Shown: positions 33,559-42,785 of the stretch, in pieces
Numbering within the stretch: the stretch's first letter is position 1
Layout of the letters: the number at the start of each line of letters is the position of its first letter
DNA from: Ramlibacter montanisoli
GTDB lineage: Bacteria > Pseudomonadota > Gammaproteobacteria > Burkholderiales > Burkholderiaceae_C
Direction: 5' to 3'
Length of the DNA stretch: 64,000 nt
Assembly: GCF_013087525.1 (NCBI RefSeq)
Contig: NZ_JABFCS010000001.1
Location: 2,480,001 to 2,544,000 of the forward strand
Position numbers and translations under genes: made by a program
Notes under the pieces: generated by a model
The model's database searches: none
Told to the model about the DNA's origin: nothing
What the model saw: only the letters and a program-made list of their open reading frames with translations

Positions 33559-35527
33559 CGCCCTGCGACTCGCCCGCACCGCCTTTCCAGAGCGGGAGGA
33601 CCTGGCCGAGCATGCGGCGGACCAGTGGGCGCGCGGCTTGCTGCGTTCGCTGCGCGGGATCGTGCCGGCCCCGGCGCGCAGCGAAGTGGCGCGCCTGGCC
33701 CGCGCGCAGCAGCAGCAGGCGCAGGCGCTGGCGCTGCTGGACGACGACGCCCTGCGCGCGCGCCTGCGTGAACTGGCGCCGGCGGCCGTGCGCGAGCGCC
33801 GCCGCGACGACTTGACCCGCGTGCTGTTGCTGGTGGGCGAGGCTGCCAGGCGTGTCATCGGCCTGCTGCCGCACCCTCGCAGCTGTTCGGCGCCGGCGTG
33901 ATGCTGCGCGGCCGGCTCGCCGAGATGGCCACCGGCGAAGGCAAGACCCTCACCGCCGGACTGGCCGCCTGCGTGGCGGGCGTGGCGGGCATGCCGGTGC
34001 ACGTCGTCACGGTCAACGACTACCTGGCGGAACGCGACGCGGCAACGCTCGGGCCGCTGTATGCGTTCGCCGGGCTGCGGGTGGGTGTGGTCCACCACGG
34101 CATCGAGCCGGCGGAACGGCGCCTGGCTTACGCCTGCGACGTCACCTACTGCACGAACAAGGAACTGGTGTTCGACTACCTGCGTGATCGCGTGGCGGCG
34201 GGCGGGCGGGCCAGCGCCGCGCAGTTGCGCTCGCGCCAGCTGTACGACGGCGCGGCACTGCAGCCGCCCCTGCTGCGCGGACTGCACTTTGCCATCGTCG
34301 ATGAATGCGACAGCATCCTGGTCGACGAGGCGCGCACGCCGTTGATCCTGGCGGTGAAGGCCGGTCCGGTGGACCACGCCGCGGCCCTTCCGCAGGCGCT
34401 GCGCATCGCGGGCGGGCTGGAGCGGGGCCTGCACTGGAGCCTGAACGCCGCGCGGCGCGAGATACGCCTGACCGACGCCGGGCGCGCCCAGGCGACGACT
34501 GCCTGCCAGGACCTCGGCGTGCCGTGGCCGGCCGCCCACGTGCGCGAGCACCTGGTCGTGCAGGCGCTGTGCGCGTTGCACCTGTACCGGCGGGATCACC
34601 AGTACCTGGTCGACGCCGACGGGAAGGTCCAGATCATCGATGAGTACACCGGCCGCGTGTTGCCCGGGCGGACCTGGGAGCAGGGCCTGCACCAGATGAT
34701 CGAGACCAAGGAAGGCGTGCCGCTGTCCGAGCAGACCCGCACGCTGGCCCGCATCACCTACCAGCGATTCTTCTGCCGCTACCTGCGCCTGGCCGGCATG
34801 ACGGGCACCGCGCGTGAACTGGCGCACGAACTGTCCGTGGTGTACCGGCTGGAGACGGTCGTCGTTCCGACGCACCGCCCGGTCGTGCGCACGGTGCTCA
34901 AGGCCCGGCTTTGCGCCGACGCCGCGTCCAAGTGGCAGGCCGTCGCGGCGTTCGCCGCCCAGCGGCAGGCGGCCGGCCAGCCCGTGCTGGTCGGCACGCG
35001 TTCGGTCGAGGCCTCCGAGGAGTTGAGCGCGGTGCTGGCGTCCCGCGCCGTGGAGCACCAGGTGCTCAACGCGCGGCAGGACGCCGAGGAGGCTGCGATC
35101 GTCGCGGCGGCGGGGCGACGCGGGGCCGTCACCGTGGCCACCAACATGGCCGGCCGCGGCACCGACATCGCGCTCGGTGAAGGTGCCGCAGGGCTGGGCG
35201 GCCTGTGCGTCGTGCTGACCGAGTTCCACGAGTCGCCGCGCATCGATCGCCAGCTGTTCGGCCGGGGGCGCGCCAGGGGACCCCGGATGCGCTGTCGCGA
35301 TCGTGGCGCTCGACGACGGGCTGTTCGCCCGGCATGGCGGCGGCGCCTCCAGGCTGCTGCGCTGGGCGCTGCGGATGCGTCCCGGGCAGATGGCGTTCTG
35401 GATCGAAGGCGCGCGCGTGGCGGCACAGCGTCGCGCGGAGCGCATGCACGCCCGCACCCGGCGCGACACCTTGCGGCAGGATCGGCAACTCGACAAGATG
35501 ATGTCCATTTCAGGGGACCCGATATGA
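33551..35527 (+). CDS. Short SecA-like ATPase, three frame breaks
   Basis: About 659 residues after repair, against about 900 for housekeeping SecA. Walker A is ATGEGKT (33928-33948). VNDYLAERDA, the Walker B block DECDSILVDEARTPLI (canonical DEVDS, so Val to Cys), IIDEYTGR, a GMTGTA segment and TNMAGRGTDIALG follow. The arginine-finger region reads GRGARQGDPG once two deleted Gs (35264-35268 and 35276-35279) are restored. A third break is the CCC at 33874-33876, giving PSQLFGAGVMLRGRLAEMATGEGKT. The chain ends soon after the second motor domain, so much of the helical scaffold/wing and the zinc-binding tail are missing. ATG 33551 lies inside the M50 gene's end. The stop overlaps the next ATG (ATGA). 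Its place in the operon argues for a dedicated export motor rather than the general one. Confidence 0.85.
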
Positions 35528-36363
35528 ACCGAACGCTGATCTCGCTGTTGACGCTCGCCCTGCCGTGGTCCGCGTGGGCCGAGATGGCCGCGCCCGCGGG
35601 CGGACCCAAGCCCGGTTCGGGCGGCTACGCGTGCCTGATCGAGCCGATGCAGCGCATCGAGTTGCGCAGCCCCGTGGAAGGCCGCATCGCGGCGATCCAC
35701 GCCGAACGCGGCGCCGAGGTGCGCAAGGGCCAGATCCTGGTCGAACTGGACACGGCCAGCGAGCGGGCCGCGCTCGAAGGCGCCCGGTTCCGCGCCCACA
35801 TGCAGGGGCAGATCCGCAGCGCCGACAGCCGCCTCAGCGCAGCGAAGGAGAAGTTCCAGCGCCGCGACGAACTCCTGAAGGAGAAGTTCATCGCCAACCA
35901 GGACCGCGACGACGCCCTCGCCGAGCTCAATCAGGCGGACGCGGCGGCCGCCGAGGCGCGCGACAACCAGCGGCTGGCAGCGCTGGAGCAGCAGCGGCTG
36001 GCCGAACTCGTCGAACAGCGCCGCCTGCGCAGCCCGGTCAACGGCATCGTGACCGAACGCCTGCAGGGGGTGGGTGAAATCGCACAGGCCGGGGACGGCG
36101 CGCGTCCCGTGTTGCGCCTGGCGCAGACCCAGCCGCTGCGGGTCGAAGTCGTGCTGCCCGTGGCCATGCTCGGCAAGGTGAAGGTCGGCAGCACCGGGAT
36201 CGTGGAACCGGAACCCCCGCTCGGAGGCCGCCATGTCGCGACGGTCACCATCGTCGACCGGGTGGTCGACTCGGCGAGCGGCACCTTCGGCGTGCGGCTC
36301 GAGTTGAACAACCCGAAGGGCAGCATCACGGCCGGCGTCAAGTGCCGGACCCGGTTCGAATAG
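35524..36363 (+). CDS. HlyD/RND-type periplasmic adaptor protein
   Basis: 279 residues. The signal peptide MNRTLISLLTLALPWSAWA is cleaved near residue 19. RIELRSPVEGRIAAIHAERGAEVRKGQILVELD is the first lipoyl half. A helical hairpin (about 80-165) follows, then LRSPVNGIVTERLQGVGE as the second half, then a beta-barrel domain (LRVEVVLPVAMLGKVKVGS). It lacks a transmembrane anchor beyond the signal peptide, unlike the other two adaptors of the operon. The start overlaps the SecA-like stop by 4 bases. It is the last gene of the unit. A GC-rich hairpin (36379-36392) without a T tract lies 15 bases downstream. Confidence 0.85.
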   Translation: MNRTLISLLTLALPWSAWAEMAAPAGGPKPGSGGYACLIEPMQRIELRSPVEGRIAAIHAERGAEVRKGQILVELDTASERAALEGARFRAHMQGQIRSADSRLSAAKEKFQRRDELLKEKFIANQDRDDALAELNQADAAAAEARDNQRLAALEQQRLAELVEQRRLRSPVNGIVTERLQGVGEIAQAGDGARPVLRLAQTQPLRVEVVLPVAMLGKVKVGSTGIVEPEPPLGGRHVATVTIVDRVVDSASGTFGVRLELNNPKGSITAGVKCRTRFE

Positions 36364-36539
36364 GCACTTCGACCGAGAGGCCCGGACGGGCCCCGAGCGG
36401 TGGGAGGTGCGTGTCATCCTGCCTCTCCGTTACACCGAGCGCAGAACCGACGTCCTCCGATCGGGTGTATCCCGAACGGAGGCTGGCACCGGTGGTTGAG
36501 ACATGCAGAGGAGCTGTTCGCCCATGGCGGCGCGACGCC

Positions 36540-39367
36540 TCAGTGCGCCTCTTCCCAGTTCGCCCCGATCCCGATCTCGGCCAGCAGCGGCACGCGCAGC
36601 TCCGCCACACCCGCCATCAGGCGCGGGATTTCCGTGCGCAGCCACTCCACCTCGTCGTCCGGCACCTCGAACACCAGTTCGTCGTGCACCTGCATCACCA
36701 TCCTGGTGGCGCGCTGCTCGCGGTCCAGCACTTCCTGCACCTTGCACATCGACAGCTTGATCAGGTCGGCGGCGGTGCCCTGCATCGGCGCGTTGATCGC
36801 CTGGCGCTCGGCGCTGCCGCGGCGCGGGCCATTGGGTGAGTTGATCTCCGGCAGGTAGAGCCTTCGGCCGAACACCGTCTCCACGTAGCCGCGGGCCTTG
36901 GCCGACAGCCGCGTCTCATCCATGTACTGCTTCACGCCCGGGTACCGCTGGAAGTAGCGGTCGATGTAGCTCTTGGCCGCCGCGTTCTCGATGCCGAGGT
37001 TGCGCGCCAGGCCGAAGCTGCTCATGCCGTAGATCAGGCCGAAGTTGATCACCTTGGCGTAGCGGCGCTGCTCGCTGGAGACCTGGTCCAGCGCGACACC
37101 GAACACCTCCGAGGCCGTGGCCCGGTGCACGTCCAGGTTCTCGCGGAAGGCGCGCAGCAGCGCCTCGTCCTCGCTGATGTGCGCCATGATGCGCAGCTCG
37201 ATCTGCGAGTAGTCTGCGCTGGCGATGCGGTGTCCCGGCGGCGCGATGAAGGCCTCGCGGATGCGCCGGCCTTCCGCCGTGCGAATCGGGATGTTCTGCA
37301 GGTTGGGGTCGTTGCTGGAAAGCCTGCCGGTCACCGCCACCGCCTGCGCGTAGTGCGTGTGCACGCGGCCCGTGCGCGGATGCACCTGCTGCGGCAGCTT
37401 GTCGGTGTAGGTTCCCTTGAGCTTGGACAGGCTGCGGTGCTCCAGCACCTTGGCCGGCAGCGGATAGTCCTCGGCCAGCTTCTCCAGCACCTCTTCGTCC
37501 GTGCTGGGCGCGCCGCTGGCGGTCTTCTTCACCACTGGCAGGCCCAGCTTGGTGAAGAACACCTCGCCGATCTGCTTGGGGCTGCCCAGGTTGAAGGGCT
37601 GGCCGGCCAGCTCGTGGGCTTCGCGCTCCAGCTGCATGATGCGGTTGCCCAGCTCGTTGCTTTGCTGCGCGAGCGCCTGCGCGTCGATCAGCACGCCGTT
37701 GCGCTCCACCCGGTACAGCACTTCGCTGCTCTGGATTTCCAGGTCGTAGATGAACCTGAGCTTGGAGTCGCGCTCCAGCTTGGGCCAGAGCGCCAGGTGC
37801 ACGTCCAGCGTCTGGTCCGAGTCCTCGCAGGAATACTCGGCGGCCTTGTCCACCGGCACCTGGTTGAAGCCGATCTGGTGCGCGCCCTTGCCGGCGACGG
37901 TCTCGTAGTCGATGCCGGTGCGCCCCAGGTGGCGCTCGGCCAGGCTGGCCAGGCCGTGCGGCTTGTGCACTTCCAGCACGTAGCTTTCCAGCATGGTGTC
38001 GTGCACGTAGCCGCGCACGTCGATGCCGTGGTTGGCGAACACGTGGCGGTCGTACTTCACGTGCTGCCCCAGCTTCTTCTTCTCCGGGTCCTCCAGCCAG
38101 GGCTGCAGCCGCTGCAGCACGTCGTCGCGCGGCAGCTGGTCGGGCGCGCCCTGGTAGTCGTGCGCCAGCGGGATGTAGCAGGCCAGGCCCGGCTCGGTGC
38201 TGAAGGACAGGCCGACGATGTTGGCCAGCATCTCGTCCAGCGAATCGGTTTCGGTGTCCACCGCCACCAGCGACGCGGCCTCGATGCGCTGCACCCAGGT
38301 CTCGAACTGGTCCCAGGTGAAGACGGTCTCGTAGTGCAGCGTGGTCGCCTGCGACAGGCCGGAGAGGTCGGGTTCCTCGAACAGGCTGCCGGTGCTACCG
38401 GGGGCACCGGGACCCGCTCGCGCTTGCGGTGTTCCTCGATCAGCTCCGGCGGCACGTCGTGGCTTTCCAGCTGCTTGACCAGGCCCTTGAAGCCGTAGCG
38501 GTCGTAGAAGGACTTGAGCTTCTCGACGTCCTGTCCGCCGATCACGATGTCCTCCAGCTCGGGGAAGCCGGGGATGTGGTCCTTCAGGTCGCAGTTGGTG
38601 CGGATCGTGAGCAGCGCGCGGCCCTTGGGCAGCCAGTCCAGGGCCTTGCGCAGGTTCTCGCCGACGGCGCCCTTCACTTCGTGGGCGCGCGCGACCAGGG
38701 CGTCCAGCGAGCCGTACTCCTTGAGCAGCTTGACCGCGGTCTTGGGCCCGACCTTGTCCACCCCGGGCACGTTGTCCACCGCATCGCCCACCAGCGTCTG
38801 GTAATCCACCATCAGCCGCGGCGGCACGCCGAACTCCACTTCCACGCCTGCGAGGTCGCGGCGGCGCTCGTTCATGGTGTCGATCACCGTCACCTGCTCG
38901 TTCACCAGCTGCGACAGGTCCTTGTCGCCGCTGGAGATGATGGTGACCATGCCGCGCTCGGTGGCCATGCAGGCCAGCGTGCCGATCACGTCGTCGGCTT
39001 CCACGCCCGGCACGTGCAGCACCTTCCATCCGAGCAGGCGCACCACCTCGTGGATCGGCTCGATCTGCGCGCGCAGGTCGTCCGGCATGGGCGAGCGCGT
39101 CGCCTTGTAGTCCGGGTAGAGCTCGTCGCGGAAGGTGGCGCCGGGAGCGTCGAACACGCAGGCCGCGTAGTCCGCGCGCACGTCGCGGCGCAGCTTCTGC
39201 AGCATGTTGATCATGCCGCGGATGGCGCCGGTGGCCGGGCTCGCGGGGTCGCCTGGGACCGCGCGCAGGTCGGGCATGGCATGGTAGGCGCGGTACAGGT
39301 AGCTGGAGCCGTCGACCAGCAGCAGCACCTTGGGTTCGGGTTGGGGGACTTGGTCCGTCTCGCTCAT
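36540..39367 (-). CDS. polA: DNA polymerase I, one frame break
   Basis: About 942 residues after repair, the usual length. The 5'-nuclease domain (about 1-300) has LLLVDGSSYLYRAYHA and GVEADDVIG. The 3'-5' exonuclease domain has VAVDTETDSLD, with the acidic pair intact. The polymerase domain has motif A DYSQIELRIMAH, motif B RRYAKVINFGLIYGMSSFG and motif C QVHDELVFEV. The frame changes at the plus-strand GGGGG 38400-38404. One restored base joins the linker VPVP to PGSTGSLFEEPDLSG. Start chosen at the ATG giving MSETDQVPQPEPK. It replicates short gaps and removes RNA primers. It is divergent from the DUF2782 gene. Confidence 0.95.
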
Positions 39368-39406
39368 AGGGAGAGGATTGTGCCCGGGTGCCGGAACCCG
39401 CACCCT

Positions 39407-39412
39407 TACAAT
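39407..39412 (+). promoter_or_regulatory. Probable -10 element of the DUF2782-thrB genes
   Basis: TACAAT lies in the 43-base divergent gap between polA and the DUF2782 gene. Transcription would start near 39419, almost at ATG 39420, so the transcript would have little or no leader. No good -35 at 17 bases is seen (TTGTGC at 39378 is too far away). Confidence 0.4.
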
Positions 39413-39419
39413 GGCGCCC

Positions 39420-39728
39420 ATGCGCTTGAGCCTCGCCCTGATCGCCCTCGTTCCCGTGCTGTCCTTCGCGCAGACGAAAATCGAGCGCGAAGGCACGCTG
39501 GATCCGCGCAGGAACCAGAAGATCGAGCGCATCCGAATCGAGGACGGCGGCAACCGCATCGACGAACTGCGCGTGGGCGGCCAGGCGCAGACCATCACGG
39601 TGCAGCCCAAGGCGGAAGTGCCCGGCTACGAGATTCCCACCGACGACCTCACCCGCAACCGCTCGCCCGAAGGCCGCGAGGGCATGGCAGGACGCAAGCA
39701 ACGCGTCTGGAACGTCTTCGACTTCTGA
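39420..39728 (+). CDS. DUF2782 family small periplasmic protein
   Basis: 102 residues from ATG 39420; ATG 39411 would add three. The signal peptide [17 protein letters not shown] is followed by a charged beta-rich body ([21 protein letters not shown], then [15 protein letters not shown]) ending in RVWNVFDF. This matches the DUF2782 proteins found between polA and thrB in betaproteobacteria. Function unknown. The stop is 1 base before thrB, so the two are probably co-transcribed. Confidence 0.8.
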   Translation: MRLSLALIALVPVLSFAQTKIEREGTLDPRRNQKIERIRIEDGGNRIDELRVGGQAQTITVQPKAEVPGYEIPTDDLTRNRSPEGREGMAGRKQRVWNVFDF

Positions 39729-39729
39729 G

Positions 39730-40700
39730 ATGGCCGTCTTCACCGAAGTCTCGGAAAGCGAGGCCGGCGCCTTGCTGCGCGCGCTGAACCTGGGCGAACT
39801 GCGCGAGCTGCGCGGCATCCAGAGCGGCATCGAGAACACCAACTACTTCGTCACGGCGGAAGACATGCTGGGGCGGCGCGAGTTCGTGCTGACCCTGTTC
39901 GAGCGCCTCACCTTCGAGCAGCTGCCCTTCTACCTGCACCTGATGAAGCACCTGGCGCAGCACGGCATCCCCGTGCCCGACCCGGCGGCGGACAGGAGCG
40001 GCGACATCCTGCACACGGTGTGCGGCAAGCCGGCGGCGCTGGTGAACAAGCTGGAAGGCAAGCACGAACTGGCGCCCGGCACGGACCATTGCGCGCAGGT
40101 CGGCGCGATGCTGGCGCGCATGCACCTGGCCGGCCGCGAATACAAGCGGCGCCAGCCGAACCTGCGCGGCCTGCCCTGGTGGAACGAGACGGTCCCCGTG
40201 GTGCTGCCCTTCGTCACGCCGGAACAGTCGGCCCTGCTGCGCGGTGAATTGGCCTACCAGAACCACGTGGCGGCCAGTGCCGCCTATGCCGCGCTGCCGC
40301 GCGGCGCCATCCACGCCGACCTGTTCCGCGACAACGTCATGTTCCAGGACGGCAAGCTCACGGGCTTCTTCGACTTCTATTTCGCCGGCGTCGATGCCTG
40401 GCTCTTCGACCTGGCCGTGTGCCTGAACGACTGGGCGATCGACCTGCCCACCGGCGCGCACGACAGGGATCGCGCGCGTGGTTCGTTGAAGCCTATGCCG
40501 GCGTGCGACCCCTGTCGGCCGCCGAGCGCCAGCTGCTGCCCGCCATGCTGCGCGCGGGCGCCCTGCGCTTCTGGATCTCGCGCCTGTGGGACTTCCACCT
40601 GCCCCGCGAGGCCTCCCTGCTCAAGCCGCACGATCCCACGCATTTCGAGCGCGTGCTGCGCGAGCGCGTTGCGCATCCCGTCACGGCTTCGGCCCTGTGA
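39730..40700 (+). CDS. thrB: Homoserine kinase, APH-fold (ThrB type II), one frame break
   Basis: About 323 residues after repair. Motifs: [13 protein letters not shown] (nucleotide-binding loop), FVLTLFERL with the Glu-containing strand, HGIPVPDP, the catalytic loop [31 protein letters not shown] (metal-binding Asp) and C-terminal [11 protein letters not shown]. It phosphorylates homoserine on the route to threonine. The frame changes near 40465-40476 in a GC-alternating stretch; one lost base joins DRDRAR to [16 protein letters not shown]. It starts 1 base after the DUF2782 stop. Confidence 0.9.
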
Positions 40701-40738
40701 TGCGCGGTCGCTTCGCAAGCATCGGGTAAATTCGATTC

Positions 40739-41522
40739 GTGAAACTCAATATCGTCCCGGCGCGCACCGGCATCCAGTGGGTGAAACTCGGCGTGCGGAC
40801 CTTCCTCAAGCAGCCGCTGGCGCTCACGGGACTGTTCTTCATGTACATGGCCGTGGTGCTGGTGATCTCGCAGATCCCCTGGCTCGGCTCGGTGGCCGGC
40901 GCCATGCTGGTGCCCGCGGCCACGCTGGGCCTGATGGCGGCGACCGCGGAAGCCGAAAGCGGCCGCTTCCCCATGCCCAGTGCTGATCAGCGCCTTCCGC
41001 GCCGGCCGCCAGCGCGCCCGCGCGATGCTGGTGCTGGGCGCGATCTACACCGCCGGCTCGATGGCGGCGACGCTGCTCGGCACGCTGGTCGCCGGCCAGC
41101 CGCCGGCGCCCTCGCCCGCCGACGCGGCGGGCCCGCAGCTCGACGCCCGCATGCTGGTGGTCCTGCTGTTCCACGTGCCGCTGGTGGTGCTGTTCTGGCA
41201 TGCGCCCGCGCTGGTGCACTGGCATGGCATCTCGCCGGTCAAGAGCCTGTTCTTCAGCGCGGTCGCCTGCCTGCGCAACGCCGGCGCGATGCTGATGTAC
41301 GGCTTCGCCTGGCTGGCGGTGTTCATGGTGGTGGGCTTCACCATCAGCACCATCGGCCTGATGCTGGGCGGCACGGCGGTGGCCCGCAGCATCATGATGC
41401 CCACCGTCCTGCTGCTGGTGGCCATGTTCACCACCTCGCTCTATTTCACCTTCCGCGACAGCTTCCGCGCCGACGACGCGGAAGTGGTGGCGGCAGAACC
41501 CGGAGGAGAAGAAGCGCCATGA
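40739..41522 (+). CDS. BPSS1780-like multi-pass membrane protein, one frame break
   Basis: About 260 residues. GTG start giving [18 protein letters not shown]. The opening motif NIVPARxGxxWVKxGxxxF followed by about six hydrophobic helices is that of the BPSS1780 family of betaproteobacterial membrane proteins. The role is unknown. The frame changes near 40975-40983 (after RFPMP): either a base was gained or two were lost, with the second part reading [17 protein letters not shown]. The stop overlaps the next ATG (ATGA), suggesting coupled translation with the FecR-domain gene. Confidence 0.75.
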
Positions 41523-42253
41523 CCCGGCACACCCTGGAAGGACGCAAGGAGGACGAGCTGCTCTGGACCCGCCGGCGCGGCTTCCTGCAGGCCGCCGCCG
41601 CCTGGACCGCCCTCGGCGGCTTCGCGACAGCCCACGCCCAGCAGCGCAGCAACATCGTGGAGTTGCGCGGCGACGCGACGCTCAACGGCCAGGCCCTGCG
41701 GCAGCAGCAGTTCATCCAGACCGGCGACGAGATCGTCACCGGTCCCGGCGGCCACCTCGCCTTCGTCATGGGCAACTCCGCCTTCCTGGTGCGGCAGAAC
41801 ACGCGCATGCGGGTGGAGCGCGGCGAGACGCTGACGGCCGTGAGCGTGCTGCGGTTGATCACCGGCGCGGTGGTGAGCGTCTGGAGCAAGGGCAACCAAC
41901 GGCAAGTCGTCATGCCGACGCTGACCGCCGGCATCCGCGGCACCGGCCTGTACTCCGAAGTGCAGGACAACGGCCGCAGCTACTTCTGCAACTGCTACGG
42001 CACGGTGGAAGTGTCGGCCGGCCGCGAAAGCGTGCTGTCGCAGGCCGAGTACCACCAGTCCTTCTGGGGCGAGGTGGCACCGCGCAACGGCAAGCTGCTG
42101 ACGCCGGCGCGCGCCATCAACCACACCGACGAGGAAGTGGAGATGGTGGCGGCGCTGATGAACCAGCGCACGGCCTGGGAGATCCTGGGCCGCAAGGGCA
42201 CGAAGGACGGCAGCGGCTACATGGACCCGCAGCCGCACCCGCTGGCGCGCTAG
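41519..42253 (+). CDS. FecR-domain protein with Tat-like signal
   Basis: 244 residues. The N-terminus TRRRGFLQAAAAWTALGGFATAHA has twin arginines and a hydrophobic stretch, a probable Tat signal. The FecR-like domain follows (IVELRGDATLNGQ, GDEIVTGPGGHLAFVMGNSAFLVRQNTRMRVE). The next part has a conserved-looking GIRGTGLYSEV, and then Cys-x-Cys in YFCNCYGTVEVSAG. Such stand-alone FecR domains are exported and bind unknown ligands. It is coupled to the BPSS1780-like gene. The stop overlaps by 4 bases (CTAG) the stop of the convergent TPR gene. Confidence 0.8.
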   Translation: MTRHTLEGRKEDELLWTRRRGFLQAAAAWTALGGFATAHAQQRSNIVELRGDATLNGQALRQQQFIQTGDEIVTGPGGHLAFVMGNSAFLVRQNTRMRVERGETLTAVSVLRLITGAVVSVWSKGNQRQVVMPTLTAGIRGTGLYSEVQDNGRSYFCNCYGTVEVSAGRESVLSQAEYHQSFWGEVAPRNGKLLTPARAINHTDEEVEMVAALMNQRTAWEILGRKGTKDGSGYMDPQPHPLAR

Positions 42254-42720
42254 TTGCGCGCCTTGTAGTCGGCGATCGACTTCGCCAGGTCCTGGTATTC
42301 CTCGCAGGCCGGGCCGCCGCAGATCTTCTCCAGCTCCGCCAGGTGCCGCTCGGCATCGGGCAGCTGCTTCCTGGCCAGGTAGGCCTCGCCGATGTACTCG
42401 TGCGCGCCCTTGTGCAGCGGGTTGATCTTCAGGGCCATGCCGTAGTGGTCCATCGCCTTGACCAGGTCGGGCGAGGAGCGCTTGCGGTAGGTGTAGCCCA
42501 GGAGGTTGTGCACGTCGGCGTTCTGCGGGTCCTCGCGCAGCGCGGCGTTCAGCTCGCGCATGGCGCCGCTCCAGTCGTTCCTCGCCACCGCCTTGCGGGC
42601 GTTGGCCAGGCGGTCCTGCACCGTCGGCTGCGGCACGTTGGGGCTCGCGCCGGGCGTGTCGGCGGCCTGCACGGCCAGGGCGGCACACAGCAATGCGGTG
42701 GGGAGGAGAAGGGCCTTCAT
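42250..42720 (-). CDS. Periplasmic tetratricopeptide repeat protein
   Basis: 156 residues. The signal peptide MKALLLPTALLCAALAVQAA is cut near AQA/AD. About three TPR units follow: DWSGAMRELNAALREDPQNADVHNLLGY, then LVKAMDHYGMALKINPLHKGAHEYIGEAY, then QLPDAERHLAELEKICG. Two Cys residues (ICGGPACEE) near the C-terminus could form a disulfide. A protein-interaction role is likely; partners unknown. The tail is convergent with the FecR-domain gene and their stop codons share the CTAG. Confidence 0.8.
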   Translation of the reverse strand: MKALLLPTALLCAALAVQAADTPGASPNVPQPTVQDRLANARKAVARNDWSGAMRELNAALREDPQNADVHNLLGYTYRKRSSPDLVKAMDHYGMALKINPLHKGAHEYIGEAYLARKQLPDAERHLAELEKICGGPACEEYQDLAKSIADYKARN

Positions 42721-42785
42721 CGCGCGGCTCCGTGGGTCGGGAGCCGCAGTGTGGAGGCGCCGCCCCCGGGCCGTCAATCGGGAAG

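Noticed and set aside
36379..36392. GGCCCG-GA-CGGGCC hairpin as terminator of the export operon
   Set aside because: The stem is short and no T run follows; it may be chance in GC-rich DNA, so it is not listed as a terminator.
31939..36417. Minus-strand frame of about 1,490 codons opposite the export operon
   Set aside because: The plus strand encodes M50, SecA-like and HlyD proteins with intact motifs; the antisense reading is low-complexity.
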